A stretch of 32,316 bases of DNA, taken from positions 1 to 32,316 of the forward strand of contig JASMKO010000024.1 in assembly GCA_030749225.1 (NCBI GenBank), given 5' to 3'. This stretch comes from Verrucomicrobiota bacterium (GTDB lineage: Bacteria > Verrucomicrobiota > Verrucomicrobiia > Limisphaerales > UBA1096). The notes beneath the pieces were generated by a model. It did not search any database and was not told the origin of the DNA. It was given only the letters and a program-made list of their open reading frames with translations. This document shows positions 24,496-31,854 of this stretch, piece after piece. Position numbers and translations under genes: made by a program. Positions within the stretch are counted from its first letter, which is position 1. The number at the start of each line of letters is the position of its first letter.

Positions 24496-24702
24496 GGAAT
24501 GACGCCTTTGCATTATGCAGCATTTAGAAATCACAAGGAAATCGTCGAACTCCTAATCGACAGAGGTGCGGATCTGAATGCGAATGTTGAGTATGGTACA
24601 CCGCTGGATTATGCTATCATGAGCAAACGAACTGAAACCGCCGCACTCCTCCTCAAACACGGCGGCAAGACCAAGAAGGAACTGGAAGCCGCTGACAACT
24701 AA
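24496..24702 (+). pseudogene. Ankyrin lipoprotein, C-terminal fragment
   Basis: The fragment begins mid-repeat with GMTPLHYAAFRNHKEIVELL, about 30 bases after the DUF1501 stop. It continues DRGADLNANVEYGTPLDYAI and ends with RTETAALLLKHGGKTKKEL, matching the C-terminus of the fragment at 20411. One full and one partial ankyrin repeat remain. The ATG at 24499 is simply the methionine of the MTPLH motif, so this is not a convincing start; there is no leader or ribosome site. Confidence 0.65.
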
Positions 24703-24770
24703 ACCAACCCACTCCACCACCTGAACGCCTTCGGGTTGTTGTTGGGAGACAAGCCAAAACGGCTATCCGC
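24697..24770 (+). repeat. Ankyrin flank repeat, copy B
   Basis: Starting at the stop codon of the ankyrin fragment: AACTAAACCAACCCACTCCA, then CCACCTGAACGCC-TTC-GGGTTGTTGTT. The hairpin AAC-G-CC/GG-GTT is at 24724-24737, followed by a GTTGTTGTT stretch, so it could be a weak terminator. It then continues to a CAAGCCAAAACGG tail that is only loosely similar to copy C. Confidence 0.6.
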
Positions 24771-24788
24771 TTTTACATGTGGTAACGG

Positions 24789-24950
24789 AAGTTCATCGTT
24801 GGCGAGCTGCCCAACTGTGAACTCTCTGGTGAAGTCGAAACCGATGAGAACTATTTTGGCGGTCTTTCACTGGGCAAGATGCCCATCCGTCGCTTCGTAG
24901 AGGATGTCATGATGCAGTTCGCATTAAGTATGCAGCACAGCATCCCATAA
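24789..24950 (+). pseudogene. IS1595-type transposase scrap
   Basis: The frame reads FIVGELPNCELSGEVETDEN followed by YFGG. The block ELSGEVExDExYFGG is the hallmark of the ISXO2-like DDE domain of IS1595-family transposases, around its first catalytic aspartate. After about 15 further residues similarity is lost and the frame ends at 24950. N-terminal zinc-ribbon and C-terminal catalytic parts are missing, and no terminal inverted repeats were found. It shows past transposition next to the ankyrin fragment. Confidence 0.6.
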
Positions 24951-25066
24951 AAAAGCGGTTAGAAGCTGATTATTAGGTCTCCCTGCTGCCGCGTGATCCT
25001 TTGTTTAAAAACTGCTCGAGGTGGGGTGCGCCGGGACAGCAATCATCTGGTGCCTTGCGTCAACCT
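24951..25066. other. Intergenic stretch after the transposase scrap, no gene seen
   Basis: Nothing recognisable is seen between the transposase remnant and the end of the convergent lactonase-like gene. Confidence 0.5.
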
Positions 25067-26152
25067 TTAGTTGATCTCCACCACCAACACCCACCATGGT
25101 CGTTCGCCAACTTCATATGTGGCGAACCGGTTTAGAGCGCCGTTTTCATGGTTGATCCGAAACGCCGCCAGTTTTCTAGATGCTTGGCCGGCCGCATACA
25201 GGTATTTGCCAGTTGGATCGATGTTGAATCCGCGTGGTACAGCTTCGGTAGGTGTGCGGTTGATTGCTTTGAGCGCCCCGGTTTTTGGATCAGCAGCGAA
25301 TCCCGCCAGACTATTGTGCCCGCGATTGGCCACGTAGAGAAAGCGACCGTCTGGGGTAATTTCAATTCGCGCGTTGGAGTTGTTCTTCAGATACGACTTT
25401 GGTAACGTGCTCAGACGCTCTCGAAATGCTAGTCGACCAGTGTTGCGGTCTAATTTGAACACCGCAATCGCGCTGCCCTGTTCGTAGTCAAAGTAAACCA
25501 CATCTAGTTTGGGATGAAGGGCAAACTGGCGTGGTCCGGTATTCTCACCGGTGTTTACCCGAGGTGGCTTCAGTGCATTGAATTGGCCACTATTTTCGTC
25601 AAACCCGAACTGGAAGATCGTATTCGGTCCAGTGTGTGGCACGTAGGCAAATCGGTTCTCTCGGTCCGTCATGATTGCATGCGCCTTGTCTGCAGTGGGC
25701 AGTTCTTGGGTTGCATTTGTGCTGATTTGGCCGTTTTTGTCGATCTCATGCGAGGTGATCTTCCCTTCTGTATAGTAGGCAGTTAATAGATGGCGACCGG
25801 TGCGGTCGGTCGCGACGTACGCTGGGTTAATCCCGGCCGACACCGTGTTGATGTGAATGAGTCGGCCGTCATTTGGTAGGATGCGGAATGCAGCCAGCTT
25901 GCCCGCCGACCGGACGGAGGCGTAAAGAAACTTTTGATCAGGTGAAACGCAGAGTGGTCCTGCACTGCCTTCCAATTTGGTTTCCGATTTTCGGTTTAAC
26001 GTACCGTCTGAATCATTGATGGCATAAACGACTATCTTGTTTTCTCCATCTAGTGAGACGTAGGCAAACGCATCGGCAAACGCATAGCTTGACCAAGCTG
26101 CGAACCACGCTAACAAGGTGGCAATTAGAAATGCAAAGGATTGGGCTTTCAT
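25067..26152 (-). CDS. Exported lactonase-type seven-bladed beta-propeller (6-phosphogluconolactonase-like family)
   Basis: A 361-residue protein from the ATG at 26150-26152, which opens a signal peptide (MKAQSFAFLIATLLAWFAAW); the frame extends nine codons upstream without benefit. The chain follows the Pgl/YbhE lactonase pattern of repeated blades: VYAINDSDGTLN, LCVSPDQKFLYASVR, ITPDGRFLYVANRGHNSLAG and IDPTGKYLYAAGQ, ending in GERPWWVLV. Cytosolic Pgl members hydrolyse 6-phosphogluconolactone; an exported homologue more likely has another substrate or a binding role. It diverges from the serine hydrolase gene with a 140-base spacer. Confidence 0.8.
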   Translation of the reverse strand: MKAQSFAFLIATLLAWFAAWSSYAFADAFAYVSLDGENKIVVYAINDSDGTLNRKSETKLEGSAGPLCVSPDQKFLYASVRSAGKLAAFRILPNDGRLIHINTVSAGINPAYVATDRTGRHLLTAYYTEGKITSHEIDKNGQISTNATQELPTADKAHAIMTDRENRFAYVPHTGPNTIFQFGFDENSGQFNALKPPRVNTGENTGPRQFALHPKLDVVYFDYEQGSAIAVFKLDRNTGRLAFRERLSTLPKSYLKNNSNARIEITPDGRFLYVANRGHNSLAGFAADPKTGALKAINRTPTEAVPRGFNIDPTGKYLYAAGQASRKLAAFRINHENGALNRFATYEVGERPWWVLVVEIN

Positions 26153-26238
26153 GGTGAGCCAACCGTCATTCTGATTCATCTCGAATACAAGCTCAGGGTT
26201 TGTTTTTTCCTTGGCTATGAGCTGTTGTTATCGAGCCG

Positions 26239-26258
26239 CCGAAATGGCTGACTTTCGG
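26239..26258. promoter_or_regulatory. Inverted repeat in the divergent promoter region
   Basis: CCGAAA and TTTCGG are separated by eight bases, about 35 bases before the serine hydrolase start. It could be an operator or a leader hairpin; six base pairs alone is weak evidence. Confidence 0.2.
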
Positions 26259-26292
26259 TCTTTTACGGGTTATGGTTTCCCTCTTTTGAACC

Positions 26293-27396
26293 ATGATTAT
26301 AACGCATTCTATTCAATCGCTTGGTTTGGTGCTTGGCCTTTTTGCTTCGCATGCCATTGTTTGTGCTGAATCTAGTCTGCCTAGGAGCACGCCGGAGGCT
26401 CATGGTTTGTCATCGGTTGCCATTAGGAAATTCGTAGAGGCCGCCGACAAGGAACTCGATTCCATTCACAGCTTCATGCTCGTGCGAAATGGGCATGTGA
26501 TTGTGGAGTGTTGGTGGGCCCCGGAATCGCCGGATAAACCCCACATAATGTGGTCGCTTACCAAGAGCTTTACCTCCACTGCGGTGGGGTTGGCCGAAGC
26601 CGAGGGCAAACTGGCGATCGATGACAAGGTGCTAAAGTATTTCCCTGATAATACTCCCGATAATCCATCCGAAAATCTCAAGGCGATGCGCATTCGGGAC
26701 CTGTTGACCATGACAGCCGGGCATGATCGACCACCCCTGGTTAGGGAAAGCGGTGACGATTGGGTAAAACAATTCTTAGCGCACTCAGTGAAGCACAAGC
26801 CTGGAACGTTTTTTCGGTACAATACAGCCGCCTCCTACATGCTCGGAGCCATTGTGAAAAAAACGACCGGAGAAAACATGATTGACTATCTTGAGACGCG
26901 GTTGTTCGTGCCGCTAGGCATAGCCAAGCCTAAGTGGGAGAGCAGTCCGCAAGGCATAACTATCGGTGGATTCGGCTTGTATGTGCGGACAGAGGACATT
27001 GCCAAACTTGGCCAGCTATATCTTCAGAAAGGCAAATGGAAGGGCAAGCAACTACTGCCTGAGAATTGGGTCAACATGGCCACGAGTAAGCAGGTTGATA
27101 ACAGCAAAGGTATCATCTACCCGCAATCGGACTGGCTGGTTGGATACGGATTTCAATTCTGGCAATGCCGACACGGGGTCTATCGTGGAGACGGCAAGGA
27201 TGGTCAGTTTTGCATCGTGATGCCGCAATACAACGCAGTCGTCGCCATGACTGCCAACAACCGGGATATGCAGGCTCAATTGAACCTAGTTTGGAAATAC
27301 TTGCTTCCTGCCTTCAAGGACAAGCCATTGCTCGCCAATGAAAAGGGCCTTAAAAAACTGAAGCGAACTACCGCCGGCCTGAAGGTGTCGAAGTAG
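26293..27396 (+). CDS. Beta-lactamase-fold serine hydrolase (class C / EstB-like)
   Basis: A 367-residue exported enzyme with a signal peptide (LGLVLGLFASHAIVCA). The nucleophile motif SLTK (S88 to K91, in MWSLTKSFTSTAVG) and the second motif YNT (Y176-N177, in FRYNTAASYMLGAIV) match the class C beta-lactamase/esterase family PF00144. The third motif region is probably GDGKDGQF near the C-terminus, without a clear KTG. The blocks MRIRDLLTMTAGH and YVRTEDIAKLGQLYLQKGKW are also typical. Esterase, D-aminopeptidase or amide hydrolase activity is more probable than antibiotic resistance. No antibiotic-related neighbour is present. Confidence 0.87.
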   Translation: MIITHSIQSLGLVLGLFASHAIVCAESSLPRSTPEAHGLSSVAIRKFVEAADKELDSIHSFMLVRNGHVIVECWWAPESPDKPHIMWSLTKSFTSTAVGLAEAEGKLAIDDKVLKYFPDNTPDNPSENLKAMRIRDLLTMTAGHDRPPLVRESGDDWVKQFLAHSVKHKPGTFFRYNTAASYMLGAIVKKTTGENMIDYLETRLFVPLGIAKPKWESSPQGITIGGFGLYVRTEDIAKLGQLYLQKGKWKGKQLLPENWVNMATSKQVDNSKGIIYPQSDWLVGYGFQFWQCRHGVYRGDGKDGQFCIVMPQYNAVVAMTANNRDMQAQLNLVWKYLLPAFKDKPLLANEKGLKKLKRTTAGLKVSK

Positions 27397-27486
27397 CCTC
27401 ATCATCATCTTTGCTCTGCTTCAATGCTGTCGATTGTGACCGTTGGCTTGCTTGCTGAAGCCGTCGGTCGGTACAATTTTTGTTTC

Positions 27487-28008
27487 ATGAAACTGTTTCA
27501 CTGGCAGGTTGCTGTCGTGGTGTTGGGTGCGGGTTGTTGTTTGCTGAAACAATCACCCGCGCCTTCGCCGGAAATTTCCATCCACGAAGCCATTGCGGCG
27601 GATGATTTTGCGGCGTTCAACCAGCACATTGCAGTCGGCACGGATGTCAATCTGAAGGATAGTCGATGGGGCAACACGCCGTTGATCCACGCCTCCTACC
27701 ATGGACGTCAGAAAATAATCGACCGGCTTGTCCGGCATGGTGCGAACCTGAACGCGCAAAGTAACAACGGCTGGACGGCTCTGCACGTGGCGGTAGGGCA
27801 GGAACACCTTGCGGTGGTGAGTCAGTTGCTTCGTGCCGGGGCGGATTTCACAGTGCGCAATCGCCTGTTTGGACAGGGAGAAAACCAGGAACAGGTTTCG
27901 GACACCCCGCTCGATCTGGCGATTAATTTTGATCTGCCGGAGATCACCAAAGTCCTTCGCAAACATGGCGCTCAAACCAGCGCCGAACTAAAAGTCAAAG
28001 GTCAATAA
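27487..28008 (+). CDS. Ankyrin-repeat lipoprotein (intact family member)
   Basis: A 173-residue protein from the ATG at 27487; the frame is open from 27424 but only the internal ATG gives a leader, MKLFHWQVAVVVLGAGCC, with a probable lipidation cysteine (GAGC, a slightly unusual lipobox). About four ankyrin repeats follow: ISIHEAIAADDFAAFNQHI, then NTPLIHASYHGRQKIIDRL, then GWTALHVAVGQEHLAVVSQL, and a last degenerate one with TPLDLAINFDLPEITKVL. It ends RKHGAQTSAELKVKGQ, like the fragments at 20411 and 24702. Such proteins bind partner proteins; the partner is unknown. It is the only apparently complete family member here and lies 19 bases upstream of the second PSCyt gene. Confidence 0.8.
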   Translation: MKLFHWQVAVVVLGAGCCLLKQSPAPSPEISIHEAIAADDFAAFNQHIAVGTDVNLKDSRWGNTPLIHASYHGRQKIIDRLVRHGANLNAQSNNGWTALHVAVGQEHLAVVSQLLRAGADFTVRNRLFGQGENQEQVSDTPLDLAINFDLPEITKVLRKHGAQTSAELKVKGQ

Positions 28009-28013
28009 CAGCG

Positions 28014-28023
28014 CTTGGCCAAG
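28014..28023. repeat. CTTGGCCAAG palindrome at the ribosome-binding region
   Basis: The only exact copy of the palindrome outside a coding region. It ends four bases before the ATG at 28028, and the following AAGAGGG may act as the ribosome-binding sequence, partly formed by the palindrome itself. Confidence 0.8.
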
Positions 28024-28027
28024 AGGG

Positions 28028-30388
28028 ATGCGGGCTTTATTCTTTTTGGCCTTGGCTTTCTGTTTTCCATCGCGCGGTTGCGCTTGGCTTTCTCTGGCCG
28101 CGGTGGCTTGCCCTTGGCTAATGGCGCTGGGCGTTGAGCCGGTGCGGTTTAATCGGGATGTCCGGCCAATCCTGTCGGATAATTGTTTCGAGTGCCACGG
28201 CCCGGATGCCGCCAAGCGCAAGGCCGACTTGAAGTTGGACACCGGCGAGCTTAGCCAAGCAGTGGTTGTCGCCGGGAGACCGGGAGAGAGTGAGCTGTTC
28301 CAACGCATCACCCACACCGATCCGGACGAGCGAATGCCGCCGACCAACTCCGGCCGGGCGCTGACCCCGGCTAACATCGAGACTCTTCGCGCGTGGATTG
28401 AACAGGGCGGCGAATGGGGAAAGCATTGGGCCTTTATCCCACCCAAGCGGCCGGCGATACCCGCAGTGAAAGACGCCGCTTGGTCAAGCGGCGGAATCGA
28501 CCGTTTTGTCCTGGCCAAGCTGCAGCAGGCTGGGCTTCAACCTTCGCTGCCGGCAGATCGGGAAACGCTCCTAAGGCGGGTTGCATTCGATCTCACCGGT
28601 CTGCCGCCCACGCCTCGCGAGATCGATGCTTTCCTCGCGGATACGGCGTCGGGCGCATACGAGCGGGTGGTCGATCGGCTGCTGGCTTCGCCGCGTTACG
28701 GTGAGCGGATGGCGATGGACTGGCTTGACGCCGCACGTTACGCAGACTCGCATGGGTACAGTCTCGACCGCCGTCGCGTGATGTGGCCGTGGCGCGACTG
28801 GGTGATTCGCGCGTTCAACGACAACATGCCGTTTGACCAATTTGCCCTTGAGCAACTCGCCGGCGATTTGTTGCCGGACGCGACGCTCGCTCAAAAAGTG
28901 GCCACCGGTTTCAACCGTAACCACTCGATCCAAAGCGAGGGCGGCGTCATAAACGAGGAATACCGCGTCGAGACGGTGGTAGATCGCGTCGAGACGACGT
29001 CGGCGGTTTTTCTCGGACTGACATTTGGTTGCGCGCGGTGTCACGACCACAAATACGACCCGATTTCGCAGCGGGAGTTTTATGAATTTTATGCGCTTTT
29101 CAACAACGTGCCGGAGACGGCGCACGTCGGCAATGCGGACAAACTGGCGGACAAGCCGTTCGTGAAGGTGCCCAGCGCGGCACAGCGGGAGCAGATGGAA
29201 CGGCAACGCGCCGAGATCGCCGTGTTGGAAAAAAAGCCGGAGGCGGAGAACCAACTCAAGGTGGCGCGGAAGGCGCTGGCTGCGCTTGGTCAAGCGGTCC
29301 CGACGGCGATGGTGATGGGAGAGCTGAGCCCGGCGCGGAAGACGTTCGTGCTGAGCCGGGGGCAGTACGACCAGCCAGGCGACGACGAGGTGGATGCGGG
29401 GTTGCCGTTGGCGCTTGGCAGATGGCCGGCCGGCGTGCCCCGCAACCGGCTTGGCTTGGCCAAGTGGCTTGTGAGTGGGGCAAACCCACTGACGGCGCGG
29501 GTCACTGTGAACCGGCTTTGGCAGATGCACTTTGGCACTGGTATAGTGAGGTCGGTGGAGGATTTCGGTGCGCAGGGCGAGTGGCCGACGCACCCTGCGC
29601 TGATCGACTGGCTGGCGGATGAGTTCGTCCGCGGTGGCTGGAACCGCAAGGCGATGCACAAGCTCATCGTGATGTCGACGACGTATCGGCAGTCGTCGCG
29701 CGTCACGCCGGCGTTGCTTGAGGCTGACCCGGCCAACAGGTTGCTAGCGCGCGGGTCGCGATTTCGACTACACGCGGAAATGATTCGTGACCACGCATTG
29801 TCGACGAGTGGGCTGCTTGTCGGCTGGCTTGGCGGCGAGAGCGTTCGGCCGTATCAGCCACCCGGACTGTGGGACGATGTGGTGTACGAGAACGTGCCTC
29901 GTTTCGTTCAGGATCACGGCGACAAGTTGTACCGCCGCAGCTTATATACCTACTGGAAGCGATCCGTCCCGCCGCCGAACATGCAGGCGTTTGACGCGCC
30001 GTCGCGCGAGGTGTGCGTGTTGACTCGCGCCAAGACGAACACACCGCTCGCCGCGCTGGTGTTGATGAACGACCCGACGTTTGTCGAGGCGTCGCGGAAA
30101 CTGGCCGGTCGTGTGTTGCGCGACGGCGGAGCGACGACGGAGTCGCGGTTGACGCTGCTGCACCGGCTCGTGTGCGGCCGGCGCCCAACGGAGCGCGAGT
30201 TGGGGCTGTTGCGCGGCGCGCTGGCGGATTTTCAGGCTAGCTTTAGCGCCAAGCCGGCGGCGGCCTTGCGGTTGTTGGCAGTTGGCGAGTCGCCGCGCGA
30301 TGAAGCTTTCGATTTGGAGGAACTGGCTGCCTACGCGTCGTTGGCTAACGCCGTGCTCGGCATTGACGAGGCCATTACCCGGAATTGA
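28028..30388 (+). CDS. Planctomycete-type cytochrome c / DUF1549 / DUF1553 protein (copy 2)
   Basis: A 786-residue exported protein that starts at ATG 28028 with a signal peptide (MRALFFLALAFCFPSRGCAW, extending to about residue 35). PSCyt1 has FNRDVRPILSDNCFECHGPD with the haem motif CFECH and the MPP of DERMPPTNSG. DUF1549 has FDLTGLPPTPREIDAFLAD, WLDAARYADSHGYSLDRRR and a second CxxCH, CARCHDHKYDP. DUF1553 has LTARVTVNRLWQMHFGTGIV, HPALIDWLADEF and YTYWKRSVPPPNMQAFDAP. Both haem motifs are present, as in copy 1, so it may bind two haems c. The middle linker is about 110 residues and differs from copy 1. The partner DUF1501 gene follows after three bases. Confidence 0.92.
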   Translation: MRALFFLALAFCFPSRGCAWLSLAAVACPWLMALGVEPVRFNRDVRPILSDNCFECHGPDAAKRKADLKLDTGELSQAVVVAGRPGESELFQRITHTDPDERMPPTNSGRALTPANIETLRAWIEQGGEWGKHWAFIPPKRPAIPAVKDAAWSSGGIDRFVLAKLQQAGLQPSLPADRETLLRRVAFDLTGLPPTPREIDAFLADTASGAYERVVDRLLASPRYGERMAMDWLDAARYADSHGYSLDRRRVMWPWRDWVIRAFNDNMPFDQFALEQLAGDLLPDATLAQKVATGFNRNHSIQSEGGVINEEYRVETVVDRVETTSAVFLGLTFGCARCHDHKYDPISQREFYEFYALFNNVPETAHVGNADKLADKPFVKVPSAAQREQMERQRAEIAVLEKKPEAENQLKVARKALAALGQAVPTAMVMGELSPARKTFVLSRGQYDQPGDDEVDAGLPLALGRWPAGVPRNRLGLAKWLVSGANPLTARVTVNRLWQMHFGTGIVRSVEDFGAQGEWPTHPALIDWLADEFVRGGWNRKAMHKLIVMSTTYRQSSRVTPALLEADPANRLLARGSRFRLHAEMIRDHALSTSGLLVGWLGGESVRPYQPPGLWDDVVYENVPRFVQDHGDKLYRRSLYTYWKRSVPPPNMQAFDAPSREVCVLTRAKTNTPLAALVLMNDPTFVEASRKLAGRVLRDGGATTESRLTLLHRLVCGRRPTERELGLLRGALADFQASFSAKPAAALRLLAVGESPRDEAFDLEELAAYASLANAVLGIDEAITRN

Positions 30389-30391
30389 CAC

Positions 30392-31825
30392 ATGACACTC
30401 GAAACTGACCAAGCGATGATGCAGACCCGGCGGCAATTCCTCGGTCGAACAAGCGTCGGCATTGGTTCGGTGGCTTTGGAGTCGCTGCTCAACCCGCGGC
30501 TGTTTGCTGGCTTGTCCGGTTTTCCGAATTTCGCGCCGAAGGCTAAGCGCGTGATATACCTGTTTCAGAGCGGCGCACCGTCGCAGTTTGAGTTGCTTGA
30601 CCACAAGCCGCATTTGGTCAAGGCGCACGGGAAGGTACTTGGTAGCGAGTTTTTCGGTGGGCAACGCCTCACCGGGATGACCTCTGGGCAGAAGGAAAAA
30701 AAGGTCTGCAAGTCGATTTACAATTTTTTGAAGCATGGGCAGAGCGGGACGGAGCTGAGCGAGTTGCTGCCGCATCTTGGCAAGGTGTCGGACGAGCTTT
30801 GCGTGGTGCGCTCAATGCAGACGCAGGCAATCAACCACGACCCCGCGATCACTTTTTTCCAGACTGGCTTTCAGCAGGCGGGGCGACCGAGCATCGGCGC
30901 GTGGGCGAGCTACGGGCTGGGAAGCGAGAACGCTGATCTGCCGGCTTATGTCGTGATGATTTCGCACGGTAGCGCCAAGCGCGATTCGCAGGCGCTCTAT
31001 GCTCGGCTTTGGGGCAGCGGATTCCTGCCGTCGGAACATCAGGGGGTGAAGTTTCGCTCATCGGGCGACCCGGTGCTGTACCTGTCCAACCCGGCCGGCA
31101 TCACGGCCAAGCGGCGGCGGCGGATACTTGACCTTGGCCAGGCGCTGAACCGGGAACATCACGAGCGGTTGGGTGACCCGGAAATCCTCACGCGCATCCG
31201 GCAGGCAGAGATGGCCTACCGAATGCAGACCTCCGTGCCGGAATTGATGGATACATCAAGCGAGCCGGAACACATTTTTGATTTGTACGGGCCGAATGTT
31301 CGCAAGCCCGGCACTTACGCGGCCAACTGCCTGTTGGCACGAAGGTTGGCTGAGCGCGGTGTGCGTTTTATCCAGTTGTATCACCGCGGCTGGGATCAGC
31401 ACGGCGATCTGCCGCGTGATTTGCCACTGCAATGCGGCGACGTCGATCAGCCATCCGCCGCATTGATCGCCGATCTCAGGCAGCGCGGCATGCTTGACGA
31501 GACACTGGTAATTTGGGGTGGCGAATTCGGGCGAACGGTGTACGCGCAGGGTGGCCTGAACATGGCCAAGTACGGGCGCGATCATCACCCACGCTGCTTC
31601 AGCATTTGGCTCGCCGGCGGTGGTATCCGTGGCGGCACAACCTACGGCACTACGGACGATTTTTCATTCAACGTCGTCGAAAGACCGGTGCATGTTTACG
31701 ACCTGCACGCGACGATGCTGCACTGCCTCGGGGTCGATCACGAAAAACTGACGTTCAAGTTCCAGGGCCGCCACTACCGTCTCACCGACGTCCACGGCAA
31801 TGTCATTAAAGGTCTGTTAGCTTGA
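30392..31825 (+). CDS. DUF1501 protein with Tat signal (copy 2)
   Basis: A 477-residue protein that begins three bases after its partner gene; an internal ATG at the MMQTRRQ segment is a possible alternative start. The twin-arginine motif TRRQFLGR is followed by a hydrophobic stretch. The DUF1501 core matches copy 1 in VIYLFQSGAPSQFELLDHKP, ETLVIWGGEFGRTVYAQGG, YGRDHHPRCFSIWLAGGGIR and VYDLHATMLHCLGVDHEKL. Overall the two copies are clearly homologous but diverged, so the duplication is old or the pairs were acquired separately. It is probably exported and acts with the cytochrome-type partner; the reaction is unknown. Confidence 0.92.
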   Translation: MTLETDQAMMQTRRQFLGRTSVGIGSVALESLLNPRLFAGLSGFPNFAPKAKRVIYLFQSGAPSQFELLDHKPHLVKAHGKVLGSEFFGGQRLTGMTSGQKEKKVCKSIYNFLKHGQSGTELSELLPHLGKVSDELCVVRSMQTQAINHDPAITFFQTGFQQAGRPSIGAWASYGLGSENADLPAYVVMISHGSAKRDSQALYARLWGSGFLPSEHQGVKFRSSGDPVLYLSNPAGITAKRRRRILDLGQALNREHHERLGDPEILTRIRQAEMAYRMQTSVPELMDTSSEPEHIFDLYGPNVRKPGTYAANCLLARRLAERGVRFIQLYHRGWDQHGDLPRDLPLQCGDVDQPSAALIADLRQRGMLDETLVIWGGEFGRTVYAQGGLNMAKYGRDHHPRCFSIWLAGGGIRGGTTYGTTDDFSFNVVERPVHVYDLHATMLHCLGVDHEKLTFKFQGRHYRLTDVHGNVIKGLLA

Positions 31826-31854
31826 TACCGTCTGGCTAAGCGCTTGGTCGTTGA

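Larger units (their letters stand above)
1660..29464. repeat. Dispersed palindrome CTTGGCCAAG, 16 exact copies
   Basis: Exact copies start at 1660, 2856, 3438, 4374, 5027, 5121, 6744, 8137, 9377, 10750, 14085, 22354, 22824, 22926, 28014 and 29455. Four more sites have only the core TTGGCCAA (3295, 6795, 9358, 11174). Frequent near-copies are CTTGGCCAGG (8321, 11641, 22312, 31133) and CTTGGTCAAG (28479, 29285). Of the exact copies, 11 encode LAK, 3 encode LGQ, 1 encodes WPS and 1 is intergenic. The entry spans all copies; it is not a continuous feature. Confidence 0.9.

Noticed and set aside
26293-27396. Beta-lactamase resistance gene
   Set aside because: The fold family includes many esterases and peptidases; the third motif is not a clear KTG and no regulator or resistance context is present.
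31826-31854. CTAAGCGCTTGG inverted repeat between the convergent last genes
   Set aside because: The arms have no loop space for a stable hairpin; the T-run after it is part of the lysine-rich end of the minus-strand gene.
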